From the NCBI RefSeq assembly GCF_023028225.1, contig NZ_CP095482.1, positions 806,001-870,000 on the forward strand: 64,000 bases of DNA, in the 5' to 3' direction. The stretch comes from Halorientalis litorea. GTDB lineage: Archaea; Halobacteriota; Halobacteria; Halobacteriales; Haloarculaceae. The notes below the pieces were generated by a model that worked only from the letters and a program-made list of their open reading frames with translations, was not told where the DNA came from and did not search any database. The translations under genes and the position numbers were made by a program. Shown in pieces: positions 27,031 to 35,139 of this stretch (positions are counted from its first letter, which is position 1; the number at the start of each line of letters is the position of its first letter).

Positions 27031-27770
27031 CGGTCGCCCACCTCCTCGACGGCACTCTCCGTCCAGACGGTCAGCCGTCCGGGGTGGCCGCCGGGTGCGA
27101 GGTCTTCGGCGTTGACCTCGCCAGCCGTCGCCACGTCCGCGCCCGCGAGGTTGCGGGCGGCCCGAGACGGTTCCTCGCTCGTCACGAACAGAATCGAGGA
27201 CGGGCGGCGGTACTTGCGTCCGCGCGCCTTCCCCTGTCCGGCCTTTATCTTCGTGTCGTCTGCGCGCTCGATGTCGGCCGCGAGGCCGAGCGTCTCCAGC
27301 ACGTCGACGACCGCTTGGGTCTTCTCCAAGTCTTCGAACTCGTCGTCGACGACGACGGGAAGTTCGACGCCGTCCTCGAACTCGTGCCCGCGCTCGCGCA
27401 CGGTGTCGGCGTCCGCCGTGGCCGCGATGGCCGAGCGGACGGCGAGTTGGCGCGTCTTGTCGTTGAGACTCTTCGTGCGGTCCTTCTCGGTCTTGGGCGG
27501 GTGGGCGCGTCGCCCACCGACGGTCTGTGGGACGCGGCGTGCCTTGCCACCCTCGCGGGGGACGTGGGCACTCCCACGACCGGAGCCGAACGACTCGGCC
27601 GGCGTTCGGAGGCCAGCGTAGTCGTCGCTCCCGTAGTCCTGTTTCCGGTTCGCCTGTGCGGCGTCGACCGCTTGCCGGACGAGGTCCGGTCGAAGCGGCG
27701 TCTCGAAGACGTCCGGAATCTCCCGGTACTCTTCGCTGTCGCCGTCCAGAGTGCGTACTGTCGCTTTCAT
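27027..27770 (-). CDS. rpl4: Large-subunit ribosomal protein uL4
   Basis: 247 residues (L4e/L1e form). A long extended loop reaches into the exit tunnel; it contains 'SFGSGRGSAHVPREGGKARR'. The C-terminal part includes 'KARGRKYRRPSSILFVTSEE'. In bacteria L4 represses its own operon; whether this holds here is unknown. It overlaps rpl3 and rpl23 by four bases each. Confidence 0.97.
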   Translation of the reverse strand: MKATVRTLDGDSEEYREIPDVFETPLRPDLVRQAVDAAQANRKQDYGSDDYAGLRTPAESFGSGRGSAHVPREGGKARRVPQTVGGRRAHPPKTEKDRTKSLNDKTRQLAVRSAIAATADADTVRERGHEFEDGVELPVVVDDEFEDLEKTQAVVDVLETLGLAADIERADDTKIKAGQGKARGRKYRRPSSILFVTSEEPSRAARNLAGADVATAGEVNAEDLAPGGHPGRLTVWTESAVEEVGDR

Positions 27771-28783
27771 CCTTGGTTACTCTCCGTCGAGACGTAGCGC
27801 ACCTCGGGGTCGAGGCGCGGTTGGTCGGTCGGTCGCACGGCGGGACGGAAGCGCAGGACGCGCTGGTCCGGCCCGGGGAGCGAGCCCTTGACCAGCGCGT
27901 ACGGACCGTCGACCTCGCCGTAGTTGACGAAGCCGCCGTCGACGGTCGCGTCGTCGCCCTCACCGAGGTCGACGAGACGCTTGTTCAGTTCCGTCCGCTG
28001 GTGGTAGCCGGTCTGGCCCTGCTGGGGCACTGTCGACCGAACGCGGCTGGGGTTCCACGGGCCGAGGTTGCCGATGCGGCGTTTCCAGCCCTGTCGCTTG
28101 TGTTTACCCTTGCGCTTTTGGACGCCCCAGCGTTTGACGGGACCCTGCGTCCCCTTGCCTTTCGTGATGCCGGACACGTCCATGTACTCGCCCGCGCGGA
28201 ACACGTCCGTCATGGCGTGTTCGCCGCCGTCCGCCACGAGGTCGAGGCCGAACTCGACGCGGTCTTCGAGCGAGCCACCGCCGACTCGCGTCTCCATCAC
28301 GTCGGGTCGCTTCTTCGGGACGCCCGGGATGTCGTCGGGGACGGTGTGCGTGATGACACGCACGTCGGCGACGTCGCCGCGGTCGACTGCCTCGCGCAGG
28401 TCGTCGCCGGTTGTTTCGGCACCTTGGTCGCCCGGCAGGTCCAGAGCGCGGTCGAGTTCCGCGTGGAACTCGTCGGTCCAGACTTCCGTGAGCGGCCGTT
28501 TGCCGTACGGTGTGTCTTCGTATGCTCGCAGCGCGACGGCGCGCATCGGCGGCGTCTCGACGACGGTCACCGGAACGGTCTCTTCCATCCCCTCGCGCGG
28601 GGACTCGGGTTCGTCGTTGATGAGAACGACGTGTGTCATACCGGCCTTGTACCCGGCGAACCCTTGGAGACCCGGCTGTCCGTCGTCGTCCGGCCAGGTG
28701 TTGAACCGCGGCACCTCGCCAGCCGCACGACTACGCGGGCCGAAGCCCAGCGAGCCTTTTCGTGGTCTGCTTGGTTGTGGCAT
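27767..28783 (-). CDS. rpl3: Large-subunit ribosomal protein uL3
   Basis: 338 residues in the long archaeal/eukaryotic form. It starts MPQPSRPRKGSLGFGPRSRA, with 'GFAGYKAGMTHVVLINDEPE', and has the diagnostic 'DVSGITKGKGTQGPVKRWGV' whose loop approaches the peptidyl-transferase centre. It lies six bases after the SPOUT methyltransferase gene, with which it is co-transcribed in most archaea. Confidence 0.97.
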   Translation of the reverse strand: MPQPSRPRKGSLGFGPRSRAAGEVPRFNTWPDDDGQPGLQGFAGYKAGMTHVVLINDEPESPREGMEETVPVTVVETPPMRAVALRAYEDTPYGKRPLTEVWTDEFHAELDRALDLPGDQGAETTGDDLREAVDRGDVADVRVITHTVPDDIPGVPKKRPDVMETRVGGGSLEDRVEFGLDLVADGGEHAMTDVFRAGEYMDVSGITKGKGTQGPVKRWGVQKRKGKHKRQGWKRRIGNLGPWNPSRVRSTVPQQGQTGYHQRTELNKRLVDLGEGDDATVDGGFVNYGEVDGPYALVKGSLPGPDQRVLRFRPAVRPTDQPRLDPEVRYVSTESNQG

Positions 28784-28789
28784 TCTGAT

Positions 28790-29677
28790 TCACTCCGTGA
28801 GTGAGAGGCACGCGAGGACGGCGAACATCGCTTCTTCGGTTCGCACGACCCCGCTGCCTTGATTCGGAACCGCATTGAGCCAGAGGTCGAACCGGGACCC
28901 ATCCGGTTCGTCGTCGGCAGATGCCGTCAGTTCTCGCTCGGTCTCTCCGCCGCCCTCGGACGCCGCCGACACCGCGTCGGCGTCGACGCCGAGTATCTCC
29001 GGCAGGCCGCGTTCGGGCGCGCCGAACGCAACCGTCATCCCGCACTCGCTGGCGTCGGCGACAACCTCGCCCAGTCGGGTGACTGTGAGCTGTTCGCCGT
29101 GCCGCGAGGTAGCGACGCGAACGCCTGCGTCGTCGCGCGAGAGTTCCGTCGAGAGGTCCGCAGTCACAACGTCGAACCCCGGAAGGGGCTCGTCGACGAT
29201 GCGAGCACGGACCGGCCGTCGCGAAGAGACCCTGATGGTTACGCGTTCCCCCTCGCCGAGTTCCGTACCGTCCGGAACCCGGAGGGAGACCGGGTGTTGC
29301 AGTCCGCAATTGACCCGAACGCGCCCCTCAGATCCGACCTCGGTCACGATTCCCTGTCTTAACGACCCCGATTCGTCAGAACCGGAGCCGGTCCGTGGTG
29401 TCACGCGGAGCGGCGGCAGGACGCCCGCGTACTCTAGTTCGTCCCGCCGCCCCCACACCTCCTTTCGGAGGTAGGGGGGCGTGGCGGCGTACCGCAGCAC
29501 GGTTTCGACGAACCCGCCACCGAACTGGCCCTCCGCCCCGGAATCGGGGAAGACGACCAAGCGGTCGACCCGAAACACCGCCGCCGCGCGGGCGACGTAA
29601 CCGAGTTTGCGAGTTGCCTCGCGTTTGTCCTCGGCTTCTCGGGTCAGCGATGACGGCACGAGTACGCTGACTGTCAT
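28790..29677 (-). CDS. SPOUT-family putative RNA methyltransferase (COG2106)
   Basis: 295 residues, first gene of the operon. The N- and C-terminal parts form a split SPOUT (alpha/beta knot) domain: 'VSVLVPSSLTREAEDKREAT' at the start and 'MTVAFGAPERGLPEILGVDA' toward the end, the latter being the SAM-binding knot region. An OB-like insert lies between them ('GSEGRVRVNCGLQHPVSLRV'). Archaeal members regularly precede rpl3 and are presumed to modify rRNA; the target is not visible here. The start MTVSVLVPSS (29677) is chosen because a TATA element lies about 60 nt upstream, giving a short leader. Confidence 0.9.
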   Translation of the reverse strand: MTVSVLVPSSLTREAEDKREATRKLGYVARAAAVFRVDRLVVFPDSGAEGQFGGGFVETVLRYAATPPYLRKEVWGRRDELEYAGVLPPLRVTPRTGSGSDESGSLRQGIVTEVGSEGRVRVNCGLQHPVSLRVPDGTELGEGERVTIRVSSRRPVRARIVDEPLPGFDVVTADLSTELSRDDAGVRVATSRHGEQLTVTRLGEVVADASECGMTVAFGAPERGLPEILGVDADAVSAASEGGGETERELTASADDEPDGSRFDLWLNAVPNQGSGVVRTEEAMFAVLACLSLTE

Positions 29678-29733
29678 GCCGTGACGCTTCCACGCCACGC
29701 CACTAGACTGTGCCGAAACGTTCTTTCCTCCCC

Positions 29734-29741
29734 ATTTAAAA
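29734..29741 (-). promoter_or_regulatory. TATA box of the ribosomal-protein operon
   Basis: TTTTAAAT on the minus strand, the most AT-rich octamer in the intergenic region. A start about 27 nt downstream gives a 5' leader of roughly 34 nt before the SPOUT methyltransferase ATG. The leader contains a repeated GTGGCGTGG pattern that could be a regulatory site. Confidence 0.6.
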
Positions 29742-29847
29742 AGTGGTCGGTTCACGCGCGCGTTGAGACGCGTTCCCATGGGTCAGGCGGGGGTTCGGGA
29801 CGGGCGTCGGTGCCACACAGCACGGCGATTGGCCCCCTTTCGGAAGC

Positions 29848-29856
29848 CTTATACTA
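29848..29856 (+). promoter_or_regulatory. TATA box of tRNA-Gly
   Basis: CTTATACTA centred about 28 nt before the first base of tRNA-Gly, a canonical archaeal promoter position. Confidence 0.75.
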
Positions 29857-29879
29857 CTCACCCTGAAACTGAGAAGTGC

Positions 29880-29950
29880 GCGCTGGTGGTGTAGTGGTAT
29901 CACAGGACCCTGCCACGGTCCTAACCCGAGTTCAAATCTCGGCCAGCGCA
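29880..29950 (+). tRNA. tRNA-Gly (GCC)
   Basis: 71 nt with no intron. The acceptor stem GCGCTGG/CCAGCGC pairs perfectly. The anticodon stem GGACC/GGTCC encloses the loop CTGCCAC, giving anticodon GCC. The T-stem CCGAG/CTCGG encloses TTCAAAT. The discriminator base is A and CCA is not encoded. It has its own TATA box and is divergent from the ribosomal operon. Its 3' end is copied twice just downstream. Confidence 0.97.
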
Positions 29951-30099
29951 TTTCTGTCGAGCGCAAGTCCGTGAGCGGCCGCTTTGTGGTCGCTCACATC
30001 CGCGCGAGACGAAATCGCCCCGAGATTTGAACGAGAGGAGACGCAGCGCGAGCGGAGCGAGCGACCGTCTCCGCGTAGTTCACAATCTCGGCCAGCGCA
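29951..30099 (+). repeat. tRNA-Gly-derived repeat unit A
   Basis: A 149-bp unit between the end of the tRNA and a second copy of its 3' end. It holds, in order: a 10-bp stem-loop (29971-29997), an inverted copy of the tRNA T-arm (CCGAGATTTGAAC, 30020-30032), an inner stem GGAGACG/CGTCTCC (30037-30043 with 30066-30072), and a direct copy of the T-arm and acceptor strand (30078-30099, ending TCTCGGCCAGCGCA). The inverted and direct T-arm copies can pair, forming one long structured hairpin. Confidence 0.75.
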
Positions 30100-30251
30100 C
30101 TTCTACGGCGAACATCACCGCGAGCACCTCGTGTGCTCGCGTCCGTGAGCCGTGAAGTCGCACCGAATTTGAACCCTAGCAGTCGCAGCCCGCACAGTGA
30201 GCGAAGCGAACGAGCAGGACCGTCTGCATCCGGTTCAAATCTCGGCCAGCA
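30100..30251 (+). repeat. tRNA-Gly-derived repeat unit B
   Basis: A 152-bp unit with the same plan as unit A: an 8-9-bp stem-loop (30119-30141), a degenerate inverted T-arm copy (CCGAATTTGAACC, 30163-30175), a GC-rich middle containing GTGAGCGAAGCGAACGAGC, and a direct copy GGTTCAAATCTCGGCCAGC (30232-30250). Copies 1 to 3 of the tRNA 3' end therefore finish at 29950, 30099 and about 30251. A T5 run at 30261-30265 follows and could end a transcript covering all three. Confidence 0.75.
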
Positions 30252-30274
30252 CGCTACCACTTTTTACTTCGTCG

Positions 30275-30413
30275 GGTTCGCGCTCCGCGCGAACCACTCT
30301 CTGCTCACGGGCACTTCGTGCCCGTTCGCACGGTATGCGGGACCTGCGGTCCCGCACTACTCGCAAAAACGTGGAGAAAAACAGCCGCGAGTCGCGCCTG
30401 CGGCGCGCTCGCG
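30275..30413. repeat. Cluster of four GC-rich short-loop hairpins
   Basis: Non-coding stretch between the tRNA units and the next gene. Four inverted repeats follow each other: 30275-30295 (8-bp stem), 30307-30325 (perfect 8 bp, loop TTC), 30336-30356 (perfect 9 bp, loop TGC) and 30386-30413 (12 bp with one bulge, loop TGC). No reading frame of note runs through them. The rest of the interval to 30500 shows nothing further that I can name. Confidence 0.7.
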
Positions 30414-30500
30414 TATGACAGTCTTCCGTCCGACGCCATAGCACAATCAACGCCATAAGTGTCGCTCGCACCGTCACGCACCAGAAAACAGTCCCGGCCG

Positions 30501-30878
30501 TCAGGACTGCCGTTGTCGGACGACCAGGACGACGAGGAGGACGACGAGGAGCAGTTGGACCGCCTTGTCGAGGTAGCCGACGGTCGTGAAACTGCCCTGC
30601 TTGACGACGTACCAGAGGGGTATCTGGACGGCGGTGTACGGGATGGCCGCGGCCGTCAGCAGTCGTCGTCTGGTTCCCCGAACGTACAGGAGGAGGCCAC
30701 CGACGAATCCGACCCCGGCGAGGAGTACCGGTGGGGCACCCTCGACCACCCCTGCGTACAGGTGCGTCAGTGCGGTGATGCCGACGAGCGCGAACACGGC
30801 CAGTTCGAGCGTGGAGAACCCACCGCCCCGCACTCGCGTCGCGTCACCCGACTCGGCCGAAGTGCTGTCTGTGGCCAT
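30501..30878 (-). CDS. Small haloarchaeal membrane protein
   Basis: 125 residues. After an acidic N-terminus (1-22) there are four hydrophobic segments near residues 25-42, 48-66, 74-90 and 100-120, ending in RQRQS. It resembles a family of four-helix membrane proteins common in haloarchaea, for which no function is known to me. The start is an ATG at 30878; an AT-rich stretch just upstream (about 30885-30910) can serve as promoter. Confidence 0.78.
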   Translation of the reverse strand: MATDSTSAESGDATRVRGGGFSTLELAVFALVGITALTHLYAGVVEGAPPVLLAGVGFVGGLLLYVRGTRRRLLTAAAIPYTAVQIPLWYVVKQGSFTTVGYLDKAVQLLLVVLLVVLVVRQRQS

Positions 30879-30963
30879 GTTTACAATATTGTGAAGTTAG
30901 TACAAAAGCATTCCGGGGCGTCACCGAGCCGAAGGGGAGATGCGTGACGGCCGGCACCGCGCG

Positions 30964-31476
30964 TTATCCGCCACAGTCAACGGCGGTGTCAGTGTTCCCG
31001 TCTACATAGAGGGTGACCGAGGCGTCGAGGTAGGTCGCTCGGTACGAGCAGCTGAGGGTGCCGTAGTTGCTGATGCGGTCGGCCCCGACGGGCCACGCGG
31101 CGTACACCACCGAGACGTTCGCCGAGATGTCCTCGTAGACCGTACTGCGCCCGCTGTCGGGGTCGAGACGGAACGCACGGTTCTGGACGGTCGCACCGAC
31201 CACGGAGAGGTTGGTCGCGTTCCGCAGGGCCGCGGGCCGAATCTCGCTCGTCCCGGTCACGAGGAGGCGGCGGGTCGACCCGTTCCGGTAGGTCACGTCC
31301 ACGGCCTCGAAGCCGTCGGGGACGACGGCGGTCCTGACCTCGTGAGTGGTGTCGGCGCGGTTCGTGACCGACACGGACACGTCCGTCGTCGGTCGGTCGT
31401 CGACGATGGGGACCGAACAGCCGGCGAGAACGACGGCGACGGCGAGAGCGAGGAGGGCGTGACGGAGCGTCGGCAT
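30964..31476 (-). CDS. Secreted lipoprotein of unknown function
   Basis: 170 residues starting MPTLRHALLALAVAVVLAGC. The lipobox VLAGC ends at Cys20, so the mature protein is expected to be lipid-anchored on the outer face of the membrane. The rest is a soluble beta-rich domain ('TTDVSVSVTNRADTTHEVRT') with a later Cys pair (in GTLSCSY and TAVDCGG) that may form a disulfide. Family not recognised. It is divergent from the oxidoreductase at 31559. Confidence 0.82.
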   Translation of the reverse strand: MPTLRHALLALAVAVVLAGCSVPIVDDRPTTDVSVSVTNRADTTHEVRTAVVPDGFEAVDVTYRNGSTRRLLVTGTSEIRPAALRNATNLSVVGATVQNRAFRLDPDSGRSTVYEDISANVSVVYAAWPVGADRISNYGTLSCSYRATYLDASVTLYVDGNTDTAVDCGG

Positions 31477-31558
31477 AGCACCGTTCCGGCACGGAGGGGC
31501 AAAAACCCACGGGCGGCGACAGCAAAACACACATCCGGGACGGTGCAGAAGGGAGGGT

Positions 31559-32869
31559 ATGATAGGCGTCGTCGGGGGTGGTCTCGCGGGACTGGCTGCG
31601 GCCTACCGGCTCCAGCGTGCGGGCCACGAGGTGCAGGTGTTCGAGGCGGGCGAGTCTGTCGGCGGCCTCGCGGCCACCTACGAGACGGCGGGCGACCCCA
31701 TCGAGACGTTCTACCACCACCTCTCGAAGTCCGAGGAGACAATCGTCGAACTGGCCGCGGAGTTGGGGCTGGGCGACCGGATAGAGTGGCGCGTCGGCAA
31801 GAACGCCTACTACGTCGACGGCGTGGTCCACCCGCTCGACACGCCGTGGGAAATCGCGGCCTACCCGCACCTCTCGCTCCGGGACAAGTTCCGGTTGGCG
31901 ATGCTCACCCTCGAAGTCGACGCGCGCGGGTGGCTCCCCGCCTTCGACACTTACGACGACTTGCAGGACTTCGAGGACGTGCCGGTCGAGGAGTTCCTCG
32001 TCGAGCACACGACGCGGGGCGTCTACGAGAACTTCTGGCAACCGCTGCTCGACGCGAAGTTCGGGTCCCGGACGGACGACGTGAGCGCGGCGTGGCTACT
32101 CGGCCGCGTGAAGTTCCGCGGCGAACGGGACCTGCTGCGCGGGGAGATTCTGGGCTATCTCGACGGCGGGTTCGCCCCCTTCGTCGACGCGCTGGTCGAC
32201 GCCGTCGGCCGGGAGCAGGTCACCACCGGCGCGCGAGTGACCGACCTCGGCATCGCGGACGGTGCAGTCCAGTCGCTGACAGTCGAGGACGCGACGGGCG
32301 TCCGGACACATGACGTGGACGCGGCCGTCGTGGCCGCGATGCCGAACGTGTTGGAGTCGCTGACGGGCTACCCCTGCGACATCGACTTTCAGGGGACGGT
32401 GTGTTCGGTTTGGAGCATGGACGAGTCACTGACCGACACCTACTGGCTGAACATCGCCGACGACGCCCCGTTCGGCGTGTTCATCGAGCACACGAACTTC
32501 GTCCCACCCGAGCGATACGGCGGCGAACACCTCTACTACACGGCCAGTTACGTGCAGGACCCGAGCGAGGACCTGTGGGGGATGGACGACGACACCGTCG
32601 AAACGCACTGGCAGGAGGGTATCGCGGACCTGTTCCCGCAGTTCGACCCCGCGAGCGTGAACTGGGTCGAGACGGCCCGGAACCCGCGGACTGCACCGGT
32701 CTACGAGCGGGGATATCTCGACATGGTGGTTCCCTACGACCTCGGCGACGCGGTGGCGGACGGCGTCTACTACGCCGGGATGGCAAGTAGAGCGCAGTAC
32801 CCCGAGCGAAGCCTGAACGGAGCCATCGAAGCCGGGTTCGCGGCGGCGGACGCCCTCGACAGCGAGTGA
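31559..32869 (+). CDS. FAD-dependent amine-oxidase-type oxidoreductase (protoporphyrinogen oxidase-like)
   Basis: 436 residues. The FAD-binding motif GVVGGGLAGLAAAYRL lies at the very N-terminus, followed by 'FEAGESVGGLAATYE', the second dinucleotide signature of this superfamily. The C-terminal 'DGVYYAGMASRAQYPERSLNGAIEAG' is the FAD-closing region. It belongs to the COG1232-like group that includes protoporphyrinogen oxidase and UDP-galactopyranose mutase relatives; the substrate is not determined by the sequence. It converges with the gene at 32871, one base away. No haem or cell-wall genes are adjacent. Confidence 0.88.
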   Translation: MIGVVGGGLAGLAAAYRLQRAGHEVQVFEAGESVGGLAATYETAGDPIETFYHHLSKSEETIVELAAELGLGDRIEWRVGKNAYYVDGVVHPLDTPWEIAAYPHLSLRDKFRLAMLTLEVDARGWLPAFDTYDDLQDFEDVPVEEFLVEHTTRGVYENFWQPLLDAKFGSRTDDVSAAWLLGRVKFRGERDLLRGEILGYLDGGFAPFVDALVDAVGREQVTTGARVTDLGIADGAVQSLTVEDATGVRTHDVDAAVVAAMPNVLESLTGYPCDIDFQGTVCSVWSMDESLTDTYWLNIADDAPFGVFIEHTNFVPPERYGGEHLYYTASYVQDPSEDLWGMDDDTVETHWQEGIADLFPQFDPASVNWVETARNPRTAPVYERGYLDMVVPYDLGDAVADGVYYAGMASRAQYPERSLNGAIEAGFAAADALDSE

Positions 32870-32870
32870 A

Positions 32871-33476
32871 TCAGTCGGCGTCGGCTTCGTCCACGTCGTC
32901 GGCTGCGACGCCGGGGGCGTCCCCGACGTCGACGTTCTCGGGTTCGTCCTGTCCGCCGACGACCACCTCGCCGTCGTCGGTTTCGACGTACACGTCGTCG
33001 GCGAAGCCGCCCTCCGCGTGGGGGTGTTCTGGGTCGTCCAGCTTCTCGGGCGTCGACGGGGCGTCGGCGACGCCGCTGGCGGGCCGGAACGCCCCGAGTG
33101 GGTCGGCGATGGTGATGCCGTGGGTCTCGAAGAAGTCGCGGTAGCGTTCGTAGTGGTCGACCAGTTCGTCGCTGGGGAACTCCATCATCTCGGTCCAGCC
33201 GTGGTTGTAGAAGTCGAAGTTGGCCTGCACGTGGGTAATCTCCCGAGCCTCGGCCTCGGGATAGCCCGCCTCCAGTGCCGCGACGTAGGTGTCCATCGTG
33301 GCGTCGAAGAAGTCGTCGAGGTGAGCGCGGCGTTCCGCTTGGCGGGCCTCGTCGGCCTTGTCGAGGAAGACCTTCGTGTGCAGGTCGACCAGCCAGTCGT
33401 TGGTTTTCTGTCCGACGACCGGCATGGTCAGAGCCTTTTTAGCGGCCCAGTGGCGGACGTTCTGGCGTATCTTCAT
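32871..33476 (-). CDS. Haloarchaeal conserved protein of unknown function (DUF6149-like)
   Basis: 201 residues starting MKIRQNVRHWAAKKALTMPV. Residues 1-130 form a helical domain ('VGQKTNDWLVDLHTKVFLDK', 'YPEAEAREITHVQANFDFYN'). Residues 140-201 are an acidic, low-complexity tail. There is no signal peptide or membrane helix. I recall similar proteins in many haloarchaea with no assigned function. The longer frame upstream is rejected because it runs through the promoter of the divergent oxidoreductase. Confidence 0.8.
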   Translation of the reverse strand: MKIRQNVRHWAAKKALTMPVVGQKTNDWLVDLHTKVFLDKADEARQAERRAHLDDFFDATMDTYVAALEAGYPEAEAREITHVQANFDFYNHGWTEMMEFPSDELVDHYERYRDFFETHGITIADPLGAFRPASGVADAPSTPEKLDDPEHPHAEGGFADDVYVETDDGEVVVGGQDEPENVDVGDAPGVAADDVDEADAD

Positions 33477-33623
33477 CTCGACATCGCTAGGGCCGCAAGT
33501 CCCTAAAACGTCCCGATACCCCGAGAGGCGACTGAACGGGCGCGTCGGCGCGCTGACTGGACACCTTGGCGATGGTTGTGGAGATGGCAATGCACATTAC
33601 CCCGCGTCCGCAAGTACCCGTAC

Positions 33624-34862
33624 ATGAGCGCGTCGCACGTGATTATCGGAGACGGCATCGCCGGGAGTTCGGCTGCCGAGACCATCAGGGAGCAGGACCC
33701 GGACGCCGACGTCACCGTCGTCACCGAAGAGGGAGAGGCACTCTACAACCGCATCCTCATCAAAGAGTTCGCCAAGGGGAAGCTACCGGAGGCACCCATC
33801 TCTATCCACGAACCCGACTGGTACGCCGAGCGCGACATCGACCTGCAACTCGACACCGTCGTCACCGGCATCGACACCGACGAGAAGGTCGTTCACACCC
33901 ACGAGAGCGGGACCATCGAGTACGACAAGCTCCTGCTCGCCACGGGCGGGACGCCCACACAGCTCCCCGTCGACGGCTCCGACGCAGACGGCGTCCACCA
34001 CTTCTGGACCTTTCAGGACGCGCGCGCCATCCGCGAACACGCCGACGCGGCCGACACGGGCATCGTCGTCGGTGCCGGGCTGCTCGGCATCGACCTCGCG
34101 GCCATCTGTGCCGCACAGGACATCGACGCCCACTACCTGATGCGCGGTAACCGGTGGTGGCGCTATGCCCTCTCGCTGGAGGGTGCCGAAATCATTCACG
34201 ACGCACTCGACGAGAACGGCGTCACCCCCGTGTTCGACTCCGGCGTCGACCACTTCGAGACGGACGACGACGGGCAGGTCACCGGCGCGGTGGACCCCAA
34301 CGGCGACCACTACGAGGGTGATTTCGTCGGCGTCGCCATCGGCCTGAACTTCAACACCGAGTTCCTCCACGACACCGCAGTCGAACTCGATGACGGCATC
34401 GTCGTCGACGAACACATGGCGACCAACGTCGAGGACGTGTACGCCGCCGGTGACATCACGCGCTTCTACGACACTATCCTCGGCGACTACACGCAGAACG
34501 GCGCGTGGGGGTCGGCCAAGGAACAGGGTGCCGTCGCCGGCATGAACATGACGGGCGACGACGAGGAGTTCCGCTGGGTCCCCTCCTACTCCATCACACA
34601 CTTCGAGTTCCCCTTCCTCTCGTTCGGCCACCCGACCATCGGCGACGAACACGCAGAGCGCAAGTACTCCGACACCGAGTGGCGGCGGTTGGCGTTCAAG
34701 GACGGGCAGTTGGTCGGCGGCGTCCTCATCGGCGACCTCTCGCCGCAGTCAGCGTACAAGCAACTCATCCGCGAGGAACGCGACGTGGCGGACCAAGCCG
34801 AGGTCCTGCTCGAACAGAGCGTCGACTTGGAGAAACTCGACGCGCCGGCGACTGCCGAGTAA
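33624..34862 (+). CDS. FAD/NAD(P)-dependent pyridine nucleotide-disulfide-type oxidoreductase
   Basis: 412 residues. The FAD motif IGDGIAGSSAAE is at the N-terminus, the NAD(P) motif VVGAGLLGIDLA is near residue 155, and the second FAD motif VYAAGDITRF is near residue 272. There is no CxxxxC redox pair, so it is not a classical disulfide reductase. It resembles the oxidoreductase domain of NirB, rubredoxin reductases and ferredoxin reductases. The partner is unknown, since no ferredoxin or rubredoxin gene is nearby. The ATG at 33624 is used, as earlier codons fall in the leader. Confidence 0.9.
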   Translation: MSASHVIIGDGIAGSSAAETIREQDPDADVTVVTEEGEALYNRILIKEFAKGKLPEAPISIHEPDWYAERDIDLQLDTVVTGIDTDEKVVHTHESGTIEYDKLLLATGGTPTQLPVDGSDADGVHHFWTFQDARAIREHADAADTGIVVGAGLLGIDLAAICAAQDIDAHYLMRGNRWWRYALSLEGAEIIHDALDENGVTPVFDSGVDHFETDDDGQVTGAVDPNGDHYEGDFVGVAIGLNFNTEFLHDTAVELDDGIVVDEHMATNVEDVYAAGDITRFYDTILGDYTQNGAWGSAKEQGAVAGMNMTGDDEEFRWVPSYSITHFEFPFLSFGHPTIGDEHAERKYSDTEWRRLAFKDGQLVGGVLIGDLSPQSAYKQLIREERDVADQAEVLLEQSVDLEKLDAPATAE

Positions 34863-34903
34863 CCGAACGCACCTTTTTGTCCGTCGCGGTCCAAACTCCG
34901 CGC

Positions 34904-35098
34904 ATGCTCCGCGCACTCGTCACACGCCTCCGTGAGTGGGCCGAGCGTGACGACGACGAGGGGTTCGTCCGCTCGCGGTTGGACGCGTCGGTACTGTACG
35001 CCCACGGACAGGGCGACGCCGAGGCCGAGCGCGAGTTGGCGGCCGTCTCCGAGGAGGCCGCCGACCTCGCCGAGGCACGGGAGCAGGCCCGGGACTGA
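34904..35098 (+). CDS. Small acidic haloarchaeal protein
   Basis: 64 residues, predicted mostly helical: a basic amphipathic N-terminus (MLRALVTRLREWAER) and a long acidic alanine/glutamate-rich second half ('AERELAAVSEEAADLAEARE') likely to form a coiled coil. It lies 41 bp after the oxidoreductase and 41 bp before the next gene on the same strand. Function unknown. Confidence 0.65.
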   Translation: MLRALVTRLREWAERDDDEGFVRSRLDASVLYAHGQGDAEAERELAAVSEEAADLAEAREQARD

Positions 35099-35139
35099 GG
35101 ACCGACGGTCTTTTCTCCCGGCACTGCCGACCGAGGGGT

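Noticed and set aside
29931-30251. tRNA-Gly 3'-end copies as attL/attR borders of an integrated element
   Set aside because: Only about 150 bp separates the copies, there is no integrase or cargo, and two such units share the same internal plan; a remnant of past integrations remains possible but is not shown.
30275-30413. Hairpin cluster as a CRISPR array
   Set aside because: The stems are not the same sequence, spacing is irregular and no cas gene is present.
33624-34862. Oxidoreductase as nitrite reductase NirB
   Set aside because: Only the FAD/NAD part is present; there is no sirohaem/iron-sulfur domain or BFD domain and no nitrate genes nearby.
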